NCBI GenBank assembly: GCA_947441615.1
Contig: CANEUH010000018.1
Location: forward strand, 18,264-82,263
DNA from: Bacteriovoracaceae bacterium
GTDB taxonomy: Bacteria > Bdellovibrionota > Bacteriovoracia > Bacteriovoracales > Bacteriovoracaceae
Direction: 5' to 3'
Length of the DNA: 64,000 nucleotides
The notes under the pieces are model-generated. The model was not told where the DNA came from and made no database searches. It saw only the letters and a program-made list of their open reading frames with translations. Shown piece after piece: positions 40,057 to 48,351 of the stretch. Position numbers and translations under genes: made by a program. The number at the start of each line of letters is the position of its first letter. Position 1 is the first letter of the stretch.

Positions 40057-40206
40057 ATGGCAAAGACAATTGCGCTTTTTTTTGTTCTTGGATTAATGGT
40101 TAGCTGCGCTTCTTACCGTAATGAGAGAGGAATTTCTTCAGTTGAACAGGAAGAACACCAAAAGCATAAATTTATTGAAAGACCAAGTATTGGAAATAGG
40201 TACTAA
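40057..40206 (+). CDS. Small lipoprotein
   Basis: RBS TGGAGG before ATG 40057; MAKTIALFFVLGLMVSCASYRNE lipobox. Confidence 0.65.
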   Translation: MAKTIALFFVLGLMVSCASYRNERGISSVEQEEHQKHKFIERPSIGNRY

Positions 40207-40209
40207 GAC

Positions 40210-41178
40210 CTATTGAGGTTTCTTCTGCCAGTCGGGGATATCTGAGACCTCTTCCAGGACACGTTTATATGAATCTAATCGAGAGAGAATCAGTTGATTC
40301 TCTCTTTTTTTTGAATCTAGACTTTGGAAAAAACAGCCTTTTGAATTTTCATCATGAGAGCAATTACTGGCAAACTTACATTTCGTTGACCACTCGTTAA
40401 TATCAGAAAAACAGTAGAGAAGATCTTCTTTGGTTAAATCACTTAAGGACATTGATCTAATACCTGGTGAATCGATCAATGTGAAATTGTCAGCATCAAT
40501 GAGCTCTGCCCAAGTTGTCGTGTGGGCACCTTTCCCAACTTTACCGAGTTCACCACTTAAGAGTTCAACTTTTCCGTCAGAGAGTGCTGTAATGAGCCGA
40601 CTCTTTCCAACCCCAGAATGGCCTAATGTAATGGCCGTTTTTCCAAAAAGTTCTTTAGTTAGTTCACTAAATCCTCTTTCTAAGAACTTCGGGGCATAGT
40701 CCGTTTTTTCCGCAGAAACTTCAAAACATTTTACGTTAAGCCACTGAAGACGATCGGCCTCAAAATGAATATCAAACTCAGCTGGATCATATAAATCCAT
40801 TTTATTAAAAATCAGATAGGCGGGAACATTCCAGTAGTCCGAACGCGCTAAGTAGCGATCAATGAGACCCCTTTTGAAGGCGGGTTTTCCAGCACTGACT
40901 ACCACCAACATGACGTCAACGTTTGAAGCGATGACTTTTTTTCGCTGTTCTCGGGGTAAGTTTCTAAAAATAGAGTTTTTCCGCTCAATAACGGATTCAA
41001 TCTTCCATTCCTCTCCCCCCTGGGGTGGTGGAGAAATTTCAATCCAGTCGCCAACGACTAAATGGTCCTCTTTAAGAAGTGTGGCCAGTGCCGTCGCCGG
41101 AACCACCTCTTTAGTGTCTTCACGCTGACAGTCAAAATGCCTTTTAGATGATCGAAATATGCGGGCCCTTGTGTTCAT
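40210..41178 (-). CDS. rsgA: Ribosome small subunit-dependent GTPase A
   Basis: Circularly permuted G motifs NKMDLYD, LGHSGVGKSRLIT, DSPGIRSM; Cys-rich CKFASNCSHDENSKGCFF. Confidence 0.93.
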   Translation of the reverse strand: MNTRARIFRSSKRHFDCQREDTKEVVPATALATLLKEDHLVVGDWIEISPPPQGGEEWKIESVIERKNSIFRNLPREQRKKVIASNVDVMLVVVSAGKPAFKRGLIDRYLARSDYWNVPAYLIFNKMDLYDPAEFDIHFEADRLQWLNVKCFEVSAEKTDYAPKFLERGFSELTKELFGKTAITLGHSGVGKSRLITALSDGKVELLSGELGKVGKGAHTTTWAELIDADNFTLIDSPGIRSMSLSDLTKEDLLYCFSDINEWSTKCKFASNCSHDENSKGCFFQSLDSKKRENQLILSRLDSYKRVLEEVSDIPDWQKKPQ

Positions 41179-41213
41179 TCGTACAAGTTACCATAAAAAC
41201 CTAGCTCCATCGA

Positions 41214-41242
41214 TTGACAAGATTCATTGGGGACATTAAAGT
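41214..41242 (+). promoter_or_regulatory. Predicted promoter of tRNA-Arg
   Basis: TTGACA - 17 nt - TAAAGT upstream of the tRNA. Confidence 0.6.
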
Positions 41243-41310
41243 GTTTGGCTATAGGTCTGAACCGTTAAACCCCTTGGAATCAATGGATTTTTTGAAGTTC
41301 AGTGATATGC

Positions 41311-41387
41311 GCACCGGTAGCTCAGTTGGATAGAGCAACCGATTTCTAATCGGTAGGTCACAGGTTCGACTCCTGTCCAGTGCGCCA
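41311..41387 (+). tRNA. tRNA-Arg (anticodon TCT), encoded CCA
   Basis: Cloverleaf GCACCGG/TA/GCTC AGTTGGATA GAGC/ACCGA TTTCTAA TCGGT/AGGTC/ACAGG TTCGACT CCTGT/CCAGTGC/G CCA (one acceptor-stem mismatch). Confidence 0.93.
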
Positions 41388-41388
41388 T
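41376..41388 (+). repeat. Putative attL core within tRNA-Arg 3' end
   Basis: TCCAGTGCGCCAT, identical to 48469-48481. Confidence 0.65.
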
Positions 41389-41662
41389 TTAATTTTGATA
41401 TTTTTATTTTTTTTCAAAAAATTGCTCTAAGTATTTTTAATCATTTAACTCGAAGTTTTCTCAAGGGATTTTAGAAAATCCGCTTCACATCACACGACAT
41501 AACCGGAAATTTCAAATTTGGGCTTTTACTTGGCTTCGATTTGGCTTTGCTGAAATTCGATTTTATGTTTGTTCACTTACTCCACCTTCAAAGGGCCTTT
41601 AACCATTAAGGATCATTGAGCTACTCTATCCAGTTGTAGCTCTGATCAGAAAGGATGTGTTT

Positions 41663-42001
41663 ATGGCACCAAGATCAAGTTTTCGTATTGTAACGGATGA
41701 TGTCCGGGCCATACGAGTTCTCAGGGAAAAGAAGCGTCTATCAGTGAACAAGGCGGCTCCAGTTGTCGGGACTAATAAGTCCACGCTCACGGCCCTTGAG
41801 AATGGCCGGATTAATTTATCACCACAATGGATAGAGAAAATCTTAAAGGGGTACCGGACAAGTTGGGAGGAGTTTGAGCGATTGAAGGAGCAAAGGCTTT
41901 CTTCAAAGGAAACTCTTATTGATGAAATCCGGAATGAAGCCGCCAAGCTTAGCTATGAAAAGCTCCAGACGATCCGGCAGCTTCTTATTGGTTTTCAATA
42001 G
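41663..42001 (+). CDS. XRE-like helix-turn-helix regulator
   Basis: IRVLREKKRLSVNKAAPVVGTNKSTLTALENGRINLSPQWIEKILKGY. Confidence 0.8.
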   Translation: MAPRSSFRIVTDDVRAIRVLREKKRLSVNKAAPVVGTNKSTLTALENGRINLSPQWIEKILKGYRTSWEEFERLKEQRLSSKETLIDEIRNEAAKLSYEKLQTIRQLLIGFQ

Positions 42002-42293
42002 TTAGCCTCAAAATGGCCGTACAAACTTTTTACAGTTCGAAATCCCCTATGGAGAAACTTCATGGAGGACTTTTTTAAAATTCTTGGGCTTGTACACTAT
42101 GACGAAAGAATTATTAACAACATGATGGTTTTAACAATTAGGCAAAAAATCGTTTATTTTCTGGTTAATTTGGGAAACCCTCTGTAAAAAATACCAGCAC
42201 TATTGAGATCTTTTTTAGATCTGTTAAATTGATTTTATTAACACGGACACGTCTACTCCCATATAAAACAGGACATAGACAATTGGAGAAAAT

Positions 42294-42680
42294 ATGAAAA
42301 AACTAATCGTAATTGCAGTACTTTGTTTAACAGTATCTCAATCTTTTGCAGCCATCGTTCGATCGGCTAAACTTGATAAAACACTGAGAAATATTTTGAT
42401 TGATATCGAATATAGTGGAGGTTGCAAGGAACATAAATTTAAACTTGTTCCTGGACCGTGTTTTGAAACTTATCCTCTACAATGTAATGCAAAATTAGTT
42501 GATGAAACTCAGGATGATTTCTGTGAGGCCTTTATTTTTCAAACAATTTCAATCCCTCTTACCCAAATTAATATAGATTTAAATGATGAATATTATTCTG
42601 GAGCACATCTTTATATAACTGGCGATAAAGATTATAAAACAAAAAAAGATTCTGAAGCATTTATTATTTTACCAAAATAA
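42294..42680 (+). CDS. Small secreted Cys-containing hypothetical protein
   Basis: RBS GGAGAA; signal peptide MKKLIVIAVLCLTVSQSFA. Confidence 0.55.
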   Translation: MKKLIVIAVLCLTVSQSFAAIVRSAKLDKTLRNILIDIEYSGGCKEHKFKLVPGPCFETYPLQCNAKLVDETQDDFCEAFIFQTISIPLTQINIDLNDEYYSGAHLYITGDKDYKTKKDSEAFIILPK

Positions 42681-42841
42681 TTTTCACTTTAAAACCTGGA
42701 ATGAGTCCCATCGACTAGATACGTCGACCCCATATTTTCTGAACAAAACTATGGGTAAATTCTCCAGACAAAGGGGCTCAGTCTAAACCACTAGATTGAA
42801 ACGCTAACCAAGAAAACAAACGCGAAAGAAATCGACCCAAT

Positions 42842-42873
42842 AAGGCTGGCCATAAAGGTCAGCCTTTGTTTTT
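42842..42873 (+). terminator. Probable Rho-independent terminator
   Basis: AAGGCTGGCC-ATAAA-GGTCAGCCTT then TGTTTTT. Confidence 0.6.
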
Positions 42874-42927
42874 CTGCTCGGATTCCAATGCCTTTAAACG
42901 CAAATAATCATCATGCTCTTTCTCAAT

Positions 42928-43746
42928 TTACTCCTCGGCGGCTTCCTGCTCTTCTTCGTCTTCCATGTCCTCTACGTCGGTATAGGACTGATAACGGAAC
43001 ATATAATTCATGCGGGATTCATAGACCCATTTCTTGATCTCATGTTTTTGCTGAATGGTAAGAACCTTCTCTTGTAGGGTTGGAAATTCAATTTGAATTT
43101 TCTCGCCCGATGGAAGGACTTGATAAAGGGGGGCTGGATTTACGGTATATTGAGATACCGGTCTTCCTTTTCTCCGAAGTCTGGGAAACTCAGGGTAAAG
43201 CTCCTGAAGTTTTTTATAGGCCCAGTTCAAACGCTCCTGACAAGATGGAATACTTATTCCAAGCTTCTTAGCATTTTCTTCTTGGGTTGGTTTCTCAAAA
43301 TCATCATAAAACCATTCAAGCATCATGGCATCGGTCTGTGCCTGAGTCAGATCATCCCATATTCGATGAAACTTTTTCGCCCATGGAGGCATTTTCTTAT
43401 GAACCTTGGCCCAAATTGCATTTTTAGTAAGCTGATAACGTTTTTCGGTGTAGCGGGGCCATAATTTTTGGATTTCATTCGGAAGATCAATCCTATGATA
43501 GAAGCATGTCGCTAAATTTTGAATATCATCAGACTCACGCTTAAAATCTCCTCTGGCGTACATTGTTTGAAAAAATGAGTCCTGCAAATTTTCAGGGGGA
43601 CAAGAAAAGAAAGCGGATACTGAAGAAGAAGCAAAACCTAGGGCATCAGGTAGACTGTCGCGAAGTCCTTGATCCGTTGAAGAGGCTTTCTTAAGGTTGC
43701 GGTCGTTGTCCCTTTTATCAGTAAGAAGATCTGGGGTCGTATCCAA
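42928..43746 (-). CDS. Sigma-70-region-4-like protein, possibly 5'-truncated
   Basis: IWDDLTQAQTDAMMLEWFYDDFEKPTQEENAKKLGISIPSCQERLNWAYKKLQELYP resembles sigma region 4 HTH; only a TTG start at 43746, with the frame open upstream to TAA near 43891. Confidence 0.45.
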   Translation of the reverse strand: MDTTPDLLTDKRDNDRNLKKASSTDQGLRDSLPDALGFASSSVSAFFSCPPENLQDSFFQTMYARGDFKRESDDIQNLATCFYHRIDLPNEIQKLWPRYTEKRYQLTKNAIWAKVHKKMPPWAKKFHRIWDDLTQAQTDAMMLEWFYDDFEKPTQEENAKKLGISIPSCQERLNWAYKKLQELYPEFPRLRRKGRPVSQYTVNPAPLYQVLPSGEKIQIEFPTLQEKVLTIQQKHEIKKWVYESRMNYMFRYQSYTDVEDMEDEEEQEAAEE

Positions 43747-43926
43747 AAAGCTCTCAATACTAGTTGGTGTCTCATCATCCTCAAAAATCTCTCCATTCAG
43801 GTTTTGAACGGCTTCAAGCCCCTCAAAAAGAACTTCGAGACCAGTATCCTCGCGGGATTCGTAGCGGATAAGATTTTCTTGAATGAGAGATTCTTATAAT
43901 AGGAATCAGAATGTTGTTACAAGAAG

Positions 43927-43971
43927 ACTCAAACACGGAGTCAAACTAGAACTTTGAGTTGATGTTTGAGT
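43927..43971. promoter_or_regulatory. Cluster of four ACTCAAAC-like half-sites in inverted arrangement
   Basis: ACTCAAACA (43927), AGTCAAACT (43939), TTTGAGTT (43953), TGTTTGAGT (43963). Confidence 0.45.
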
Positions 43972-44015
43972 TTGAAAAAATCCAAGTCATGAATCTTCTT
44001 AAATAATAACGAGAA

Positions 44016-44106
44016 ACCCCCGCCATCTCCCCCGTCGCAATTTTGCTGACCACTCCCACCCTACGAGCGGAAGTGGTCAGCAAAGCTACGGGGTAATGGC
44101 GGGGGT
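44016..44106. repeat. Compound long inverted repeat / hairpin
   Basis: ACCCCCGCCAT/ATGGCGGGGGT (11 bp), CCCCGT/ACGGGG (6 bp), TTTGCTGACCACT/AGTGGTCAGCAAA (13 bp) around a 17-nt loop. Confidence 0.9.
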
Positions 44107-44146
44107 ATTATTGAAGAAAAAAAACAAAAAAAAAGGAAAAAAATAA

Positions 44147-44266
44147 ATGAATACATTAAGAGAAGAATTGAGGAAGGAAGAATTAGGAATGGATACGGGG
44201 TCTAAGCAGCGAAAAATAAACAAACAGAAATCGGAGAACTATGTCAGAAAACTTTATCAGCGGTAA
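44147..44266 (+). CDS. Possible 39-aa leader ORF overlapping xis
   Basis: AAAAGG upstream, MNTLREELRKEELGMDTGSKQRKINKQKSENYVRKLYQR*, overlaps the start of the 44241 ORF. Confidence 0.3.
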   Translation: MNTLREELRKEELGMDTGSKQRKINKQKSENYVRKLYQR

Positions 44267-44510
44267 TTACAATCAGTCTGAGAAAAGATATAGTGCGAGC
44301 GAGCAAAAAAATGCTCAAGTGCTCTTTGAAAATTTGGAATGGGTGAACAGTGATGAAGCGGCCTTCATCTTAAGGAAGTCGGTCGGTGCGATCAGGACTG
44401 CGGTATGTCGTGGTCAGATCAAGGCGACAGTTTATAGACGACGACTTTATTTTAAGAGGAAGGATCTGATTTCCCTTTTGGAAACTTCTCCAACCAAAGG
44501 AGGTTTCTAA
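44241..44510 (+). CDS. Excisionase-like HTH protein
   Basis: WVNSDEAAFILRKSVGAIRTAVCRGQIKATVYRRRLYFKRKDLISLLE; RBS GGAGAA; stop overlaps int start. Confidence 0.8.
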   Translation: MSENFISGNYNQSEKRYSASEQKNAQVLFENLEWVNSDEAAFILRKSVGAIRTAVCRGQIKATVYRRRLYFKRKDLISLLETSPTKGGF

Positions 44511-45640
44511 TGGGTATTAAATCGTATCATCAAGATGAGAAGGTGTATTGGAAAGTCTATGTCAATCTGCGTAGTAAAGAGAACTCTAGGATCAGAAAAC
44601 AGAAAAGTGTTTCGGGTCTTGAGTCACTTTCTGCCGCCAGAAGAATGGAGAAGCAAGTCATTGCGGAACTTTCGGTGGAGTTAACTTTGGCGACGGGGCA
44701 TGGTTTAAGTTGGTCTGGTATCATTGATCGTTGGGAGAAGGATGCAAAGTCTGGACTCTTAAGGAAGTATGATCCGACAACGATCATGGATACGGTGTCA
44801 GGCTTAAGAAGATGGACAAAAGAGTGGCTAGAAATTTCGTCCGAAGAATTGACTCGCTTCCATGGAAGAGAGCTTCAAAAGAAAATGGAACTCGCTGGGA
44901 TGACTTCTCAAGGCCAGAAAAAAGTTAGGAGCATGGTCAACACTGTGTTCAACTATGGCCTTGAGGAAAAGTTTATTTCAAAACCGATTCCATCTCCAGT
45001 GGCGGCCCTGATCTTCAATAACGATGCTGAAAAAGTTCCTGACATTTTGACTCTAGGAGAAATTAAACAATTTCTTGAAAGAGGGAAAGAGCTTCAGAAC
45101 GAGTGGTATCCAATTTGGGCCATGGCACTTCTGACAGGGATGAGAAACGGTGAGCTTTACGCTTTAGAATGGAGTGATATTGATTTTGAAAATTCGCTGA
45201 TTCGAGTTTCAAAGTCGTATAACTCTCGGCTTAAGATTGTTAAATCGACGAAGGCAGGTTACTGGCGAAACATTCCGATTTCAAGTCAACTCAGAGAGCT
45301 TTTGATTGGGCTTAAATCTAAAGGCATGAATCAACATGTGCTTCCGCGTTTGGGTGGCTGGAACCAAGGTTTACAGGCCCAAGAGCTGAGATTCTTTTTG
45401 AAAGGAATTGGTATAAGGCCTGTGAAGTTTCATGCATTGAGGGCGTGTTTTGCAACTCAGTTACTTGCTAAAAATATTGCTCCGGCAATCGTGATGAAAA
45501 TCTGTGGTTGGAAGAATCTAAAGACCATGGAAATTTACGTTAGATTAGCGGGAGTGAATGAAGCTGGGGCCACTGAATGCTTAGAAATTTTGCCGATGGA
45601 AGTCGTAATGGAGAATGTAGTCAGTTTGTATAATAACTAG
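44510..45640 (+). CDS. Tyrosine recombinase/integrase
   Basis: GMRNGELYALEWSDID, FHALRACFATQLL (HxxR), GWKNLKTMEIYVRLAG (catalytic Tyr). Confidence 0.93.
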   Translation: MGIKSYHQDEKVYWKVYVNLRSKENSRIRKQKSVSGLESLSAARRMEKQVIAELSVELTLATGHGLSWSGIIDRWEKDAKSGLLRKYDPTTIMDTVSGLRRWTKEWLEISSEELTRFHGRELQKKMELAGMTSQGQKKVRSMVNTVFNYGLEEKFISKPIPSPVAALIFNNDAEKVPDILTLGEIKQFLERGKELQNEWYPIWAMALLTGMRNGELYALEWSDIDFENSLIRVSKSYNSRLKIVKSTKAGYWRNIPISSQLRELLIGLKSKGMNQHVLPRLGGWNQGLQAQELRFFLKGIGIRPVKFHALRACFATQLLAKNIAPAIVMKICGWKNLKTMEIYVRLAGVNEAGATECLEILPMEVVMENVVSLYNN

Positions 45641-45643
45641 AGA

Positions 45644-45679
45644 TAGGGGGGCGGGAAACCGTGCCCCTCCTTTTTTTGT
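45644..45679 (+). terminator. Terminator after integrase
   Basis: AGGGGGGCGGG-AAA-CCGTGCCCCTCCT followed by T-run. Confidence 0.75.
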
Positions 45680-45737
45680 GTCCTGAGTTCCATCTTACTG
45701 ATAATATGACGTTATTACTCAGTTAGGAATAAGAAGT

Positions 45738-46049
45738 ATGGTTGACGTAGGGTCAAGAATTGATGTAACATCAATGTTAAGTTCAGGGCAGGCTAGGAAG
45801 GTTTTGTCCGAAATTTTTAATCAAAATCCCAATTTAATATCTTTCTCAAAACACGCTTTTGAGGAGATGAAAAACGATAGTTTAAAGACTGGTGATATTC
45901 TTAATGTGCTTAAAGCGGGCAAAATTTATGATGAACCAGAGTTTGAAAATGGAAGCTACCGCTACAGGGTTCAAACTCAAAAGATCACAGTGGTAATTGC
46001 TTTTAGAAAACCTAATCATGTTGTTATTGTTACAGCCTGGAGAGAATAG
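45738..46049 (+). CDS. DUF4258-type toxin candidate
   Basis: FSKHAFEEMKNDSLKTGDILNVLKAGKIYDEPEFENGSYRYRVQTQKITVVIAF; followed immediately by YgiT/MqsA-like gene. Confidence 0.75.
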   Translation: MVDVGSRIDVTSMLSSGQARKVLSEIFNQNPNLISFSKHAFEEMKNDSLKTGDILNVLKAGKIYDEPEFENGSYRYRVQTQKITVVIAFRKPNHVVIVTAWRE

Positions 46050-46050
46050 A

Positions 46051-46548
46051 ATGAAATGTGTAATTTGTGGCCATAAAATGACTGAGGATAAATCCGGACT
46101 TTTTTCCTACGTCAGTAGCGGTTTATCAAAAGTTTATTTAAAAGGTGTTCACATTCACAAATGTTCAAATAAAGAATGCGGTGAAGAGGAAGTTACTATT
46201 CCTAACATTGAAGAACTCCATGAGCTTTTAGCTGAAAATGTAGCGAAGCAAAATAATGTCCTTCAACCAGAAGAAATTCGTTTTCTAAGAACTCATTTAG
46301 GTTTCTCTGGAGCGGATTTTGCGAAGGTGATGGGCGTTAGTCCAGAAACTGTTTCCCGATGGGAAAAAGGGACTGTAAATATGAAAGAAGCCTCTGAACG
46401 ATTAATCAGAGTGCTAGTTCTTTCAAAGCTAGGGCCTTTTAGAGAATATGAAGATTTAAAAGTCTATGCTTCTAAAGCAAGCAAGACCCCAGTGAGAAGA
46501 GTCTTTGAATTAGAGCGTTCTCATTGGCTTGAGGCGAAAGTTGCCTGA
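46051..46548 (+). CDS. YgiT/MqsA-like antitoxin (zinc finger + HTH)
   Basis: CVICGHKM...CSNKECGEEE, LGFSGADFAKVMGVSPETVSRWEKGTVNM. Confidence 0.85.
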   Translation: MKCVICGHKMTEDKSGLFSYVSSGLSKVYLKGVHIHKCSNKECGEEEVTIPNIEELHELLAENVAKQNNVLQPEEIRFLRTHLGFSGADFAKVMGVSPETVSRWEKGTVNMKEASERLIRVLVLSKLGPFREYEDLKVYASKASKTPVRRVFELERSHWLEAKVA

Positions 46549-46619
46549 TTTGGCTTACTCTGGCTTTTCAGTACACTAACTCATTAATAACTAAGGCGCC
46601 TCAAAGTATGCGCCATCTT

Positions 46620-47106
46620 CTACCAGTTGATCTTCTTCGGATCTACTCCCCAATAAAGTTTGCGTACTTCTTTTTTTGAATCCTTTTTTTCATAAAGAAA
46701 TGAAACACCTTTACTGTCACTGTATTCGGAAATTTCGGTTCTTAGGGGATGGTTCTTAGGTGGATGCTCAAACGTTTCCCAGTCAGAAGTTTTTATTTGA
46801 GTTTTAATATAATCAACAGTCCCTTTAGAACGTTCAAATAACCAAAGTGAAGCTGATACGGCCTTGTTTGTTTGTTTGTTTGTCATAAGTAATACTTAGA
46901 CGAGGAATACTGCTCTCTTTACTAATTCCTAATACATAATATTTTTTATTTTCCTCAATCTTTTTAAGCTCAGCAAGCTGAGTCAAGGCAAAATTAGGAT
47001 CTTTTGAGTCCCAGATTTCTTGCATTATTACAATTTCACTAGGCTTTTCAGAATGTGAAGTTGAGCATGAAGCTATAAGAAAAAATGCTAATAGATACCC
47101 TCTCAT
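46620..47106 (-). pseudogene. Lipoprotein gene split by tetranucleotide repeat (candidate phase-variable, OFF frame)
   Basis: ORFs 46834-47106 (lipobox LIASCSTS) and 46620-46886 are joined if one ACAA unit is lost from (ACAA)5. Confidence 0.7.
46864..46883 (+). repeat. (TTGT)5 tetranucleotide tandem repeat
   Basis: ttgtttgtttgtttgtttgt, exact 5 units. Confidence 0.97.
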
Positions 47107-47847
47107 TTATTTCTCCAATTTAAAGTCTTTGCCCATGATATTTTGAATGTAGTTATGGGCCTCCTTACTCTTAACACTTAATTCTCTGGGATTATGTAGA
47201 TAGAATTCAAAGTGATTTGCAAGGTCTTCTGATAGGTCATGAAACGAGTTTGGTTTAAGCGGTGGAGATTGAGTGAGTCTTATAAGATTTGTTGTTTCAG
47301 TCTCCTCCCTCCAACCCATTAGGTACACAAGTTTGGTAATTTCTTCTCTATTGTGCTCATATACATGTAAGTGACTGATTTCATGACTTAAAATTTGAGA
47401 TTTTTTATTGGAAGTAAAGAATTCGTCATACAGGGAAATAGCGTTCAGTCGTTTAACAGCAGCTCCTGGATTTTTGTCGTAGATTGATTTAACTCCACGA
47501 AGGAATGTTACTCCTGAAATATTCCTGTATAGCGGTGGCTCCTCGCTGAGATATTTTAGAACAGTTTCTTTTTCCAGTTGAGTCCATTTTTTGAAATCTT
47601 CGGTCTTGTTGGGCCAGCCAGCGATTTTTCCGTCAGTAAATCTTTTCTGCCAACTTTCGACTTTTGGAAATTTATTTTTGCAGAAATCTTTTTTCTTCGA
47701 CTCAGATACTTTAGTTCCGTCTTTCTTTTCATAAGCCTGGACTTCATGAGAGCGAACGATGAATTCCCATTTTGTGCACGGGGGAGGTGATGCCATAGCA
47801 TTAGTGGATAAAAAGAAAGTGAGGAGCAGAAAGAGTTTAATCTTCAT
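47107..47847 (-). CDS. Secreted protein with HExxH motif
   Basis: Signal peptide MKIKLFLLLTFFLSTNAMA; LSHEISHLHVYEHNREE. Confidence 0.55.
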   Translation of the reverse strand: MKIKLFLLLTFFLSTNAMASPPPCTKWEFIVRSHEVQAYEKKDGTKVSESKKKDFCKNKFPKVESWQKRFTDGKIAGWPNKTEDFKKWTQLEKETVLKYLSEEPPLYRNISGVTFLRGVKSIYDKNPGAAVKRLNAISLYDEFFTSNKKSQILSHEISHLHVYEHNREEITKLVYLMGWREETETTNLIRLTQSPPLKPNSFHDLSEDLANHFEFYLHNPRELSVKSKEAHNYIQNIMGKDFKLEK

Positions 47848-48118
47848 AAACCTCTCGACGATGACCAACTTTAATAACAACTACAAGAACTTCTTGTTTA
47901 TAAATTTGATAGATAATTCGATAATCACCGACGCGAAGTTTGAAAAGACCAGTTAAATTTCTTCTTAGTGGATGCCCAAATTTTAAAGGATCTACCATGA
48001 GCTTTTCTTCAATGGCCTTCTTGATTAATTTTTTAGCTGAGCCATCAAGGGCAGTGATGTCATCCATGGCTGATTGAACATAACTAATAGCCCATTTAGA
48101 ATGAGGACTCTTTGTCAT
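47837..48118 (-). CDS. RelE/ParE-family toxin
   Basis: FGHPLRRNLTGLFKLRVGDYRIIYQIYKQEVLVVVIKVGHRREVY. Confidence 0.93.
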   Translation of the reverse strand: MTKSPHSKWAISYVQSAMDDITALDGSAKKLIKKAIEEKLMVDPLKFGHPLRRNLTGLFKLRVGDYRIIYQIYKQEVLVVVIKVGHRREVYED

Positions 48119-48342
48119 TTCTTCTTAGACCAGACAGTCTCATGAGAAAGCTTTTTTTCATGCAAGCGGCCTTCAGCGATTTTTGCATAATAAAGATCTT
48201 CATTTATTTCCAATGCCTCTTTGGCCAAGTCTAGAATCACACTTGATATTGAAGATTCATTACGAAGGTTTTTCAAGGTTTCGAAGTCTTGATATAGGTC
48301 ATCTTCGATAGTGAGATTGACGCGTTTTTTAGCTGTAGGCAT
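48115..48342 (-). CDS. Ribbon-helix-helix antitoxin
   Basis: KKRVNLTIEDDLYQDFETLKNLRNESSISSVILDLAKEAL; 4-nt overlap with toxin. Confidence 0.85.
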   Translation of the reverse strand: MPTAKKRVNLTIEDDLYQDFETLKNLRNESSISSVILDLAKEALEINEDLYYAKIAEGRLHEKKLSHETVWSKKK

Positions 48343-48351
48343 AAGGCTCCC

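Noticed and set aside
43093-43464. 123-aa ORF antisense to the sigma-like gene
   Set aside because: Shadow ORF; the opposite strand has a recognisable HTH and a better protein composition
44016-44106. Integron attC site interpretation of the large hairpin
   Set aside because: No RYYYAAC/GTTRRRY core sites, the stem is too perfectly paired, and no IntI-like gene is present
44016-44106. Simple Rho-independent terminator interpretation
   Set aside because: No poly-T tract follows on either strand, and it lies between divergent genes
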